NCBI GenBank assembly: GCA_964426545.1
Contig: CAYRQP010000015.1
Coordinates: forward strand, 1 to 51,155
DNA from: CAYRQP01 sp964426545
Lineage (GTDB): Bacteria; Fermentibacterota; Fermentibacteria; Fermentibacterales; JCC-6
DNA: 51,155 nucleotides
Direction of reading: 5' to 3'
The notes under the pieces are model-generated. The model did not search any database, was not told the DNA's origin, and worked only from the letters and a program-made list of their open reading frames with translations. The translations under genes were made by a program, and so were the position numbers. Below, piece by piece: positions 9,139-17,684 of the stretch. Numbering within the stretch: the stretch's first letter is position 1; each line of letters begins with the position of its first letter.

Positions 9139-11628
9139 ATGACCGCATTACTGCTGTCTCTGATACTGGCACAACCAATTCTCCCCATCGGTCCGCAACA
9201 GGGAGCCATGGCAGACACAGAACAATCTCCTTTTGCTATACTGCCCGCTGATTTCCAAAATATGCCTGTACATACACCAGACAGAGGGGACTCGGATGTC
9301 CTGCTGATTGTTGCTGATTATCTCGAAACACCGCTTGCTGCCGAACTTTCACAGTTTATGACAGATATTCAGGCAGAAGGATGGTCAGTAAATATGACTG
9401 TGATAAGCGGGGGGACAGTCGAAGATCTACGCACATATCTTCAGGGATATAGTGATATCTCCGGTGCAATCCTCATTGGCAATCTACCCCGTGCCTGGTA
9501 CGAAATGGAGGAGTTTGGCGGGAAACATGCTGAGTTTCCGATGGATTTATATCTGATGGATTTAGACGGTATATGGCAGGATGCTGACAGTGACGGAATA
9601 TTCGATACTCACACGGGCACCCGCGCACCGGATATCTGGATTGGCAGAATAGATGCCCATGCCATTGAATTCGGGAATGAGATGAATCTCCTCAGGGAGT
9701 ATTTCACATCGAACCATTTTTACAGAACCGGGAGCATATCAGTTCCGCCGAAGGCTCTTGCATTCAATGATGACGACTGGAGTTATTATGGAAGCAGCGG
9801 GTTGGATTACATCTATTCAGATGTCGAAGTTATCAACAGTTTATCGCAGACAACTGCTGCAAACTATAAGTACGAACTCGCAACAGGTTATGAGTTTGTC
9901 CACCTCATGTCTCATTCAAGTCCGTGGGGACACACATTCAAAGTACCGTATGGTTACAACGGGACAGTCATGCTTCCTGAAATCGCAGAGATAAACCCGA
10001 TGACAGTATTTGTTCAACTATTTGCCTGCTCGAACTGCAGATGGACGGAACCGAACTGTCTCGGTAACTGGTATCTGTTTGGAACTGACCTCGGACTTCT
10101 TGCAATTGGTTCGACCAAGACGGGGGCATTACTTGACTTCAATGAATTCTATCGCCCAATCGGAGAGGGAGATATTCCCGGAGTCGCTTTCAGGGAATGG
10201 TTTGCCAATGTGGGTATCTATGACCCTGAATGGCATTACGGCTGTGTTCTTCTGGGTGACCCGACTCTGATGCCGCTTTCGGGGAGGAACCCCCTACGTA
10301 GCACAGTACCAGGTGTGCTTGAAGGCAGTGATAGTTACACTCGCGTGTCAGAGAGCAGTTTCAGTGACTGTTATCCTGTGACAGCATCGTATGGTGATGA
10401 TACATGGGTTGTTTGGCTCACGGCGGAAAACGGAAGGTTGGATATTGCAGCCCGAAACCGGGGCGGAGACTCCTGGAGCGCTGTCTACTATGTCGATGCC
10501 GACGAGTACTGGGATTCGACACCTGATATCACTATCGACGGCAGCGGAATGCCCTGGCTTTCATGGAGTGATTTCTGTTACGATACCTATGATTATCAGG
10601 TAAAGACAGCCTGGGGCAACTACTTCGAAAATGTATCGGTTGCGGCGGATGGTAAAGGCTATGACGGTAACCCCAACCTTGTGTATACCGACCGTATGTG
10701 GCTTGTCTGGCAGGTTTGGCGCCGCGGTGAGGGCGACATAATGGTAAAGGCGCTGGATGCGTCTTTCCCCGAAACATATCTCACCGGCACGAATACATGG
10801 GATATTACTCCTGTTGCCGGCGCAGACGCTTCCGGCAATGTTCACGCCGCCTGGGTCGAGGGAACTGCAACCGGACAGAAGATAATGTGGACGATGGGTG
10901 ATGAAAACGGATTCGCAGCTCCAGTAGAAGTATCTACGGGTGATTTTTGTCAGTCTCCGGAACTTGTGCTGCTGGAAAACACCCTTCTGCTTATCTGGGG
11001 AGAATCGAATGATGCAGCGGAAATCATTGTCAGAACCTGGAACGGTTCGTCATGGGAAGATGAAGAAATTATCTATTCATCGACAGACACTCAGGTGTTT
11101 ACACCAACAGCGGGTATCTCAGATGCAGGGAAGATATTCATTGCATGGCAGGCGGGGAACGGAATCGATGCTGAAATATGGCAATCCACAAAAGAAGCAG
11201 TGGGATGGTCTCAGCCGGTTCAACTTGTAAATCCAAGCGGCCCGGCATGGATGCCTGCACTTACAGATGGAATAATCGTATGGTCGGGTACGGGCAGCGG
11301 TGATTCCTGGGATATCTATGCCTGTGTTGATGGTGGTGTAGGTATCGAGGCCGAATCAGTATCTACCATGGAATTCGAATTTAGAATTATAAGTAATCCT
11401 GTTGATATGCAGCTGACGGTTTCACCTTCAGTTTCGAATTGTACTTCTATTCCTGTAACACTGCATGTATATGACATTACAGGAAGAAGTGTAATTCAAA
11501 GAGAGATTACAATAGAACCGGATGAGTTAATTAGTATTTCCTGTGCACAAATTCCATCAGGAGTCTATTGTCTAGTGCTGTCAGGAAGTGAAGATATCTG
11601 GTCTTCATTATTTACTGTTGTCAGGTGA
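9139..11628 (+). CDS. Gingipain-like C25 family cysteine peptidase with beta-propeller and sorting domain
   Basis: An 829-aa secreted protease candidate. A short signal sequence (residues 1-12 or so) is followed by a caspase-like C25 domain to ~residue 385: VLLIVADY and AILIGNLPRAWYE strands, catalytic His near 258 in HLMSHSSPWGH, and catalytic Cys near 297 in LFACSNC, then LLGDPTLMPL, typical of the family. Residues ~400-735 contain repeated W- and D-rich blades (VVWLTAENG, LSWSDF, LVWQVWR, AAWVEG, IAWQAGNG) like an exo-sialidase-type propeller. Residues ~745-829 are a Por/T9SS-type sorting domain. ATG behind GAAGGAGAA. Relatives are T9SS-exported proteases. Confidence 0.88.
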   Translation: MTALLLSLILAQPILPIGPQQGAMADTEQSPFAILPADFQNMPVHTPDRGDSDVLLIVADYLETPLAAELSQFMTDIQAEGWSVNMTVISGGTVEDLRTYLQGYSDISGAILIGNLPRAWYEMEEFGGKHAEFPMDLYLMDLDGIWQDADSDGIFDTHTGTRAPDIWIGRIDAHAIEFGNEMNLLREYFTSNHFYRTGSISVPPKALAFNDDDWSYYGSSGLDYIYSDVEVINSLSQTTAANYKYELATGYEFVHLMSHSSPWGHTFKVPYGYNGTVMLPEIAEINPMTVFVQLFACSNCRWTEPNCLGNWYLFGTDLGLLAIGSTKTGALLDFNEFYRPIGEGDIPGVAFREWFANVGIYDPEWHYGCVLLGDPTLMPLSGRNPLRSTVPGVLEGSDSYTRVSESSFSDCYPVTASYGDDTWVVWLTAENGRLDIAARNRGGDSWSAVYYVDADEYWDSTPDITIDGSGMPWLSWSDFCYDTYDYQVKTAWGNYFENVSVAADGKGYDGNPNLVYTDRMWLVWQVWRRGEGDIMVKALDASFPETYLTGTNTWDITPVAGADASGNVHAAWVEGTATGQKIMWTMGDENGFAAPVEVSTGDFCQSPELVLLENTLLLIWGESNDAAEIIVRTWNGSSWEDEEIIYSSTDTQVFTPTAGISDAGKIFIAWQAGNGIDAEIWQSTKEAVGWSQPVQLVNPSGPAWMPALTDGIIVWSGTGSGDSWDIYACVDGGVGIEAESVSTMEFEFRIISNPVDMQLTVSPSVSNCTSIPVTLHVYDITGRSVIQREITIEPDELISISCAQIPSGVYCLVLSGSEDIWSSLFTVVR

Positions 11629-11689
11629 CAGGCATTTAACTTATTCAAAAGAGTTCAAACTCGGGATTAGGGGGAGCAGCATTTGGTTT

Positions 11690-13702
11690 TTATTCACCGC
11701 TGTTCTCGGGAAGCGTATTGAGTTCTTCCCATACACGGTTTAGCGGACCGATTTCAAACGATTTCTCAAATGCTTCCTGAGCTTCCTCGTATTTACCCTG
11801 ATGATTTAGCGTCAATCCCAGCAGTTCCCACCCGAGAGAATTAAGCGGATCGATTTCGAGTGCCCGTTCAAATGCTTCCTGAGCGTCTTCGAACTTCCCC
11901 TGATTGTCAAGCACCAGCCCCAGCAATTCCCAGGTAAGCATATTAAGCGGGTCGACTTCAACAGCCTGTTCAAGAACTTGCTGCGCTTCTCTGTCTTCTC
12001 TTCGACTCGCAAGTGTCCATCCCAGCTTCAGCCAGGCCCATGAATTAGAAGGGTCCAGCTCAATAACCTTCTCAAAGGCAATCTGAGCTTCTTCATATCT
12101 TTCGCGGTGTCCAAGTACCGAACCGAGCTGTCCCCATGCCCAGGGGTCAGTAGGATCTAATGCAATAACCTGTTCAAATGCAGTCTGGGCTTCTGCATAC
12201 TTCCCCTGATTATCGAGTGTGGTTGCAATCTGCCCCCATACCCACGGATGAGAAGGGTCCAATTCGATGGCATGTTCGAGAACTTCCAGCATTTCCTCAT
12301 ATTCTTCCAGGTTTGCCAGTATCCATCCCAGTTTTCGCCACGCCCATGCATAGGACGGATCTAAATCGATTGCCTTCTCAAATGCTGCCTGAGCTTCTTC
12401 ATACATCCCCCTGTAACCCAATATCCATCCGAGTTGTCCCCATGCCCATGAATTAGTGGAATCAGATTCAATAATCTGCTCATATATTTCCTGCGCCTCT
12501 TCGTATTCTTTCTGCTTTGCCAGTATCCATCCGAGTTCTCCATTAGCAGGGAAACCGGCAGGATCTAATTCAGATGCCTGTTCAAACGCAGTCTGTGCTT
12601 CTTCGAACTTATCCTGATTGGCAAGTGCGAAACCAAGCTCTCTCCACGCCCATGAATCTGTAGGGTCTAACTCGACAGCTTTTTCAAATGCTTCCTGCGC
12701 TTCTTCGTATTTTTCAAGACCAGCGAATACCCAGCCCAGTCCGCAATACCATGAATTTGAAGGGTCCAGTTCGATTGCTTTCTCAAATGCTTCCAGAGCT
12801 TCCTCGTATTTCCCCTGATTACCAAGCACCCATCCAAGTTTGCCCCGTATCCATGGATCTGAAGGATCTAATTGAACAGCAGTCTCAAATGCGTCCTGTG
12901 CTTCTTCGAACTTTTCAAGGCTGGCGAATACCCAGCCCAGTTTACCCCACGCCCATGAATCAGTTGCATCCAGTTCAATAGCCTTTTCCAGTGCTTCCCG
13001 GGCTTCGTCATATTTCTCACAGCGGCCCAGGACCCATCCCATCTGACCCCAGACCCATGAAACAGACGGGTCCAGTTCGATAGCACGCTCATAGGCTTCC
13101 TGAGCGTCGTCGTATTTTTCCTGAGTATCCAGGACCCATCCAAGATTTCCCCAGCTTCGAACAGATTCCGGCCATTTTTCAGTCATTTCATTAGCAAGAG
13201 AGAAGGCTTCATCGATATTTCCCATGCCGATGTTGTTTCCTACAGATAGACTCCGGATGATCAACCAATCATATCCACTGTTCTTCAAGTCTGTAATTAG
13301 TTCCTGAGATTCTTCGTATTCCTGCATTACATTCAGAAGAAAACGGGCTTTTCCTATCTGTGCGAGAGTAAAACCAGGCTCGATTTCCAATGCCCTGTCG
13401 AATGCTGACATGGCAGATTGAAGAGCATCTGCTTCATAAAAGTACCACCCGAATGCGGTCCAGGCGTAAGCTGAGGACGGATTAAGCGCCAGCGCTTTTG
13501 ACGCATGGATATATCCAGAGTACTCCTCGTGTGTGTAGTTCTCTGAAATAGCGAGTACTGCCCATGCATCAGCGTTGGCCGAATCCGCTTCAACAAGGAG
13601 CAGAGCTTCCTGTTCCGCCGGATAATACTGTCCGTTTGAAAAATATTCTTCCCATTCAGGTAATCCGGTAAGAAGCATTGTTGACAAAACTAAGGCTAAC
13701 AT
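11690..13702 (-). CDS. Exported tetratricopeptide-repeat protein
   Basis: A 670-aa protein made almost entirely of ~34-residue TPR units; about sixteen copies follow the pattern W-G-x-L-G-W-x-L ... KYEEAQEAFEKAIELDP. Residues 1-15 are hydrophobic and look like a signal peptide or anchor. TPR arrays bind partner proteins; no enzyme domain is present. I chose ATG 13702 over the in-frame codon at 13750 because AAGGAG precedes it at good spacing and the leader starts there. It is convergent with the C25 protease gene, and the repeats are nearly identical, which should make the locus prone to unit gain and loss. Confidence 0.85.
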   Translation of the reverse strand: MLALVLSTMLLTGLPEWEEYFSNGQYYPAEQEALLLVEADSANADAWAVLAISENYTHEEYSGYIHASKALALNPSSAYAWTAFGWYFYEADALQSAMSAFDRALEIEPGFTLAQIGKARFLLNVMQEYEESQELITDLKNSGYDWLIIRSLSVGNNIGMGNIDEAFSLANEMTEKWPESVRSWGNLGWVLDTQEKYDDAQEAYERAIELDPSVSWVWGQMGWVLGRCEKYDEAREALEKAIELDATDSWAWGKLGWVFASLEKFEEAQDAFETAVQLDPSDPWIRGKLGWVLGNQGKYEEALEAFEKAIELDPSNSWYCGLGWVFAGLEKYEEAQEAFEKAVELDPTDSWAWRELGFALANQDKFEEAQTAFEQASELDPAGFPANGELGWILAKQKEYEEAQEIYEQIIESDSTNSWAWGQLGWILGYRGMYEEAQAAFEKAIDLDPSYAWAWRKLGWILANLEEYEEMLEVLEHAIELDPSHPWVWGQIATTLDNQGKYAEAQTAFEQVIALDPTDPWAWGQLGSVLGHRERYEEAQIAFEKVIELDPSNSWAWLKLGWTLASRREDREAQQVLEQAVEVDPLNMLTWELLGLVLDNQGKFEDAQEAFERALEIDPLNSLGWELLGLTLNHQGKYEEAQEAFEKSFEIGPLNRVWEELNTLPENSGE

Positions 13703-13871
13703 AACTCTCCTTCGAAGCTGAATAATGATACTATATTTTATAATATACAAATTATTACCATAAACTAAAGGCGTGATAAAAGTTCTGTTCTTGCGGGAAG
13801 TTTGACATGGTCAGGCTTTACTCATTATGTATCTGTAGGAGAAGAATAACTCTCCCCAAGGAGCACATTGA

Positions 13872-14606
13872 ATGAAAATCAATCACTATCTGAAATCGAA
13901 CTGGGATTTACTGAATGAGTTTGAGAGCGATCAGAGCAGAGGTGCAGAGCCGCCTGTACTTCAGAAACCTATTCCCAATGAAGCCAAAATAACAGCACTT
14001 CCGGGGATCGATGAGAGTAGTTCTCCCACAGGTTCAATTTACTCCATTATGTCACAGCGGAGAAGCATCAGGAAATTCACATCCGAAGCAGTTACACTTA
14101 ATGAACTATCCTGGCTTCTCTGGGCAACTCAGGGAATAGAGAAAGTTTTCCGTGGAGGGATAGCTTCACTGAGAACAGTCCCGTCCGGAGGCGCCAGGCA
14201 TCCGTTCGAGACATATCTGTTCATAAACAATGTAGAAGATCTTGAACCCGGATTGTACAGATATTTGCCTGTCGAGCATTCTCTTGTTTTTCTCGGAGAA
14301 CAGATTCCACCTGAAAAGGTAAGTGAAGGCTGTCTCGGACAGACGTTCTGCGGAGATTGCGCCGTTTGTTTTGCATGGTCGGCAATACCCTATCGTACTG
14401 AGTGGAGATACGGACCGGCTTCACACAAGGTTATAGCAATTGATGCAGGTCACATGTGCCAAAATCTCTATCTTGCGTGCACTGCCTGCGGACTCGGCAC
14501 CTGTGCAATTGGAGCCTATGACCAGAAACAGATGGACAATCTGCTTGGTCTCGATGGAGAGGATGAATTCACAATTTATCTTGCTCCGGTGGGCAGGAAG
14601 AACTGA
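13872..14606 (+). CDS. SagB/ThcOx-type nitroreductase-family oxidoreductase
   Basis: A 244-aa FMN-dependent dehydrogenase-family protein. RRSIRKF (near residue 63) is the FMN-phosphate-binding start of the nitroreductase fold, PSGGARHPFETYL (near 98) is the SagB-type signature, and ACGLGTCAIGAYD (near 210) is the C-terminal FMN strand. SagB-type enzymes oxidise azolines in peptide natural products, but this short stand-alone form is common outside such clusters, and no precursor peptide or cyclodehydratase is nearby. The substrate is therefore unknown. Confidence 0.87.
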   Translation: MKINHYLKSNWDLLNEFESDQSRGAEPPVLQKPIPNEAKITALPGIDESSSPTGSIYSIMSQRRSIRKFTSEAVTLNELSWLLWATQGIEKVFRGGIASLRTVPSGGARHPFETYLFINNVEDLEPGLYRYLPVEHSLVFLGEQIPPEKVSEGCLGQTFCGDCAVCFAWSAIPYRTEWRYGPASHKVIAIDAGHMCQNLYLACTACGLGTCAIGAYDQKQMDNLLGLDGEDEFTIYLAPVGRKN

Positions 14607-14663
14607 ATTGATTCTATACGATTACATTCGAAGATCAGATTAAACTTTGAGAGAGGAAATGAA

Positions 14664-16178
14664 ATGATATTACTACTCTGTCTCCTTGCAACAGCTCCCG
14701 ATACACTTTGGCAGAATGTCACAAGCGGCGGTGTTTACTGTTTTGCGGACCTTGGAGATGTCAATGGTGATGCTGTCTCTGATGTAGCATGCGGAGTTAA
14801 TTTCTGGGATGACGAACCAACCCTATGGTGTATTTCAGGTGCTGACGGTGCAACTATCTGGAACAGTGACCTGTATAATGGAATTTATCAGGATGAAGGT
14901 CTCAAAGGGGTTCCGGATATGAACGGAGATGGGTACGGGGACATATTGATGGTCACTCCCGGAGGATATGCACCGCCCGGACGCTGCATGCAGCTCATTT
15001 CCGGAGTCGACGGTACTCTCATCTGGCAGTGGAGTGCATACAATTCAGTCCCGGGGGGTACCGGCTGGGGATACTGCTGCGACATTCTGGAAACTGATTC
15101 TCTCGATGAAACTTCACCGGACTTTATCGGCGGGTTTGGTACAACAGGTGGAACCAATACCGGTTTGGCAGTACGGATAAACGGTTCAACGGGAGATACT
15201 CTATGGACAACTTCCGCCATAGATGCTGTTGAAGACATTCTGGCAGTTCCTGATGTAACCGGTGACGGAGTAGAAGAAGTTTACATCGGTATCGGTGGCA
15301 ATTCCTATGCAGATAATACACTCAAACTGCTCGATGGTTCGGACGGTTCTTTGATATGGTACCGTCACGGCGGAGGAGATGTCATGTGTGTAGCGGCAGT
15401 CGACCGGGCGGATACCGTTCCATGGATGGTAAGCTGCACCTTCAGCGGAGAAGTTCAATGCTACAATCTGGGCGGGGACTCTCTCTGGGCAAGAGACATC
15501 GGTGGTACGCTTCTTGATGTGGAAGGCGGTCCTGACTTGAACGGAGACGGCATCGGTGAAGTTGCATGCGCTGCAGATGACGGAGGAACAATTTGTTTCG
15601 ACGGAGCAACCGGAAATACTCTCTGGAGTTACGCCACCGGAGCAAATACATGGAGTGTAGCATGGGCTGATTCGGTCTATGATGATGGAGCATGGGTTTC
15701 CTGCATCGCAGGGGGGAGTGTCAACAGTAAAAAGATTACCCTTGTCAATGCTGAAACAGGGGAACTGCTGTGGGAACAGTCTTTTACGGAACGTGTATAT
15801 AATGTAAACACAATGTATTTGGAGACAATCTCTCCGTCACCCATTATTCTCGTCGGACTGCAGGACCAGCAGAGTCAGCCGTATCACGCATGGGCATTCT
15901 TATCTTCGATGGAGACTTCCTGTTCAGGAAATGAACCAATCATCGTCCCCAGACGACTTGCCGCGAATAATCCGGCACGGAGTATAATGTCGCTGCAGAT
16001 ACCCGGAAACGGAAATTGGTCTTTCTCCATCTATGACATTTCCGGAAGACTTGTCTGGCAGGATGAACTTGGTGATGTGACTGCAGTGGATATCTCCGCC
16101 TGGCAGCCGGGCTGTTATCTTATCCGGGCAGTACAGGGAGAAATGCATATCACGGAAATGGTAACAGTAATGAGATAG
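14664..16178 (+). CDS. Secreted FG-GAP/PQQ-type beta-propeller protein with sorting domain
   Basis: A 504-aa protein with a short hydrophobic leader (residues 1-10). At least four calcium-loop motifs of integrin-alpha FG-GAP type occur: DVNGDAVSD, DMNGDGYGD, DVTGDGVEE and DLNGDGIGE. They are interleaved with LIW/TLWS strands like PQQ-enzyme propellers. Residues ~425-504 are a Por/T9SS-type sorting domain (FSIYDISGRLVW, WQPGCYLIRA). No catalytic residues seen; a surface structural or binding role is inferred. It follows the nitroreductase gene by 57 nt. Confidence 0.82.
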   Translation: MILLLCLLATAPDTLWQNVTSGGVYCFADLGDVNGDAVSDVACGVNFWDDEPTLWCISGADGATIWNSDLYNGIYQDEGLKGVPDMNGDGYGDILMVTPGGYAPPGRCMQLISGVDGTLIWQWSAYNSVPGGTGWGYCCDILETDSLDETSPDFIGGFGTTGGTNTGLAVRINGSTGDTLWTTSAIDAVEDILAVPDVTGDGVEEVYIGIGGNSYADNTLKLLDGSDGSLIWYRHGGGDVMCVAAVDRADTVPWMVSCTFSGEVQCYNLGGDSLWARDIGGTLLDVEGGPDLNGDGIGEVACAADDGGTICFDGATGNTLWSYATGANTWSVAWADSVYDDGAWVSCIAGGSVNSKKITLVNAETGELLWEQSFTERVYNVNTMYLETISPSPIILVGLQDQQSQPYHAWAFLSSMETSCSGNEPIIVPRRLAANNPARSIMSLQIPGNGNWSFSIYDISGRLVWQDELGDVTAVDISAWQPGCYLIRAVQGEMHITEMVTVMR

Positions 16179-16201
16179 AAACTTTCGGGGAAAAGTTATT
16201 G

Positions 16202-17042
16202 TCAGCGAAGAATTGTCAGTTCTTCGATTTCTTCGTATACGGGTGTCCTGAACCGAATCAGATAAACTCCGGGTTGCAGTCCTTCAACAGCAAATGAATG
16301 CTCACCTCCCGAGATATATCCATCCTGCAGTGTCGCTATTAGATGTCCCGAAAGGTCATATATGCCGATATCAGCTGTTGTACCTGCAGGCAGCCGGATA
16401 TCGAGCACAGCATTTCCGAAAGCCGGATTCGAGGAAAGGTACATAACAGTGTTTCGCAGAGATGAAGTCATGTCATATCCGAAAACCCTCGGATGCCAGC
16501 CCTCGATCATCACTTCATAAAGTTCGGGCCAGTCAGCAGAGTACTCCTTCGACATCACCACTCTGTACTGCAATATGTAAACATCATCCGGCAGCAGAGC
16601 AGCGAGGTGTGTACCTGATTCATAGATAGGAAATCCCCAGTAGCCCATTGTTTCGGGAGTATAACCGGTTCGCAGTTGAAAATAGATCTCGTACTGTCAG
16701 GTTCATAACAATTCCAGCTAATGTAACTCCATTCGACCAAATCCGTGGCTATTGGGATGTATACCATACTTGAAGTAAGCATTCCAGATGTATTGAAGCC
16801 ATCGACGGAAGCAGAGAGATTTTCTCCACAAACATCTTCATCGCTGAATATACCCATACTCAACATTAATTTGCCGGGGATATAATAATTTATGTTGGAA
16901 GAGTCGAAAAAGTATCGGAGAACCAATCAATAGGACCGGTAACTCCCGGACCTCCGCTCCAGTCGGTCTGATCCACACCGGGTTGTGCGGAAGCAAGGGA
17001 TGAAATCAGAATAAGCAGAAAAATTAGAATATAGGACTTCAT
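16202..17042 (-). pseudogene. Decayed secreted protein with sorting tail (two frameshifts)
   Basis: Three frames join into one gene. It starts at ATG 17042 with a signal peptide (MKSYILIFLLILISSLASA), then shifts at the A5 run 16907-16911, where one more base would connect WFSDTF to the frame reading DSSNINYYIPGKL. A second single-base loss near 16689-16694 separates that frame from the C-terminal frame (from FQLRTGYTPE to the stop at 16202), which holds a Por/T9SS-type sorting domain (IGIYDLSGHLIATL, GVYLIRF). The middle is unrecognised. True decay, homopolymer assembly error, or slip-controlled expression are all possible; two lesions and a decayed neighbour favour decay. Confidence 0.72.
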
Positions 17043-17637
17043 TTTGTACTCCCTTCCGAAAAGGTATGTTCGAGCATTTCTGCAAAATCGATTGCCCGGT
17101 CGAGTTTCTCCAATACGGTACCGGCTCTTATCGTCGATTGATTGAAATCACTCAGGTGTGAGAGAGTACCCGGCACCCCCAGAATAGCATAGAAGGGTAT
17201 CATGTAATTTATGTATGCCGTCATATCGTAGTTCTGTAGAAACTGCCCAAAATCATATGAACTTGTTGTCCGGGCTATATACTTGGCATCGAATTCCGGG
17301 TTATCGAAAAGGACCCGTCTTCCCTGCAGAAAATTCAGTTTTGCCCCTAGGTTGTACCTTACAATTTTGAACCTGCAGGGGAAGTGCAGTGAACAGTCAT
17401 ATCCAACTCACCGTTTTAGTGAAAGGTTACAGCGATAGACCTTTCCCTGTAGATTCCACAGATTTTGTTCTTTCTGCGTTTCGTAAAGGGTTGGTTTACA
17501 TCCGTTAGAATACCGCGGTTAATCTCGTGTTGATCAGGATCCTGCCTTTTCTCAATCCCGGAGACAGCAGATCTATCTAATCCCTGTGCGACTTCCTTTA
17601 CGAGATTGCTGAGGTAATCCTCTCCATTATCTGTCAT
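17039..17637 (-). pseudogene. Decayed small protein gene (nonsense codon plus frameshift)
   Basis: Start at ATG 17637 (MTDNGEDYLSNLVKE). The frame reads through GIYRERSIAVTFH, hits TAA at 17416-17418, yet continues sensibly as NGELDMTVHCTSPAGSKL to a second stop at 17359-17361. The continuation lies in another frame (YNLGAKLNFLQGRRV, FDNPEFDAKYIARTT, then the tail) and ends at 17039, overlapping the start of the next decayed gene by 4 nt. The phrase order suggests one ~195-aa cytoplasmic protein, perhaps DUF3137-like; I am unsure of the family. Treating the parts as separate small genes is the alternative. Confidence 0.5.
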
Positions 17638-17684
17638 GCTTCACCCTCATTTCGTTATACGATATTCTAATTTCAAGTGCATTA

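Noticed and set aside
12178..12981. Antisense open frames opposite the TPR gene
   Set aside because: They mirror the TPR periodicity and encode low-complexity sequence with no domain.
11690..13702. Regular ~102-bp periodicity, considered as a CRISPR or satellite array
   Set aside because: The period equals one TPR unit (34 codons) and the frame is open throughout; it is protein repeat.
13872..14606. SagB-like gene as part of an azoline peptide cluster
   Set aside because: No cyclodehydratase, transporter or precursor peptide was found nearby.
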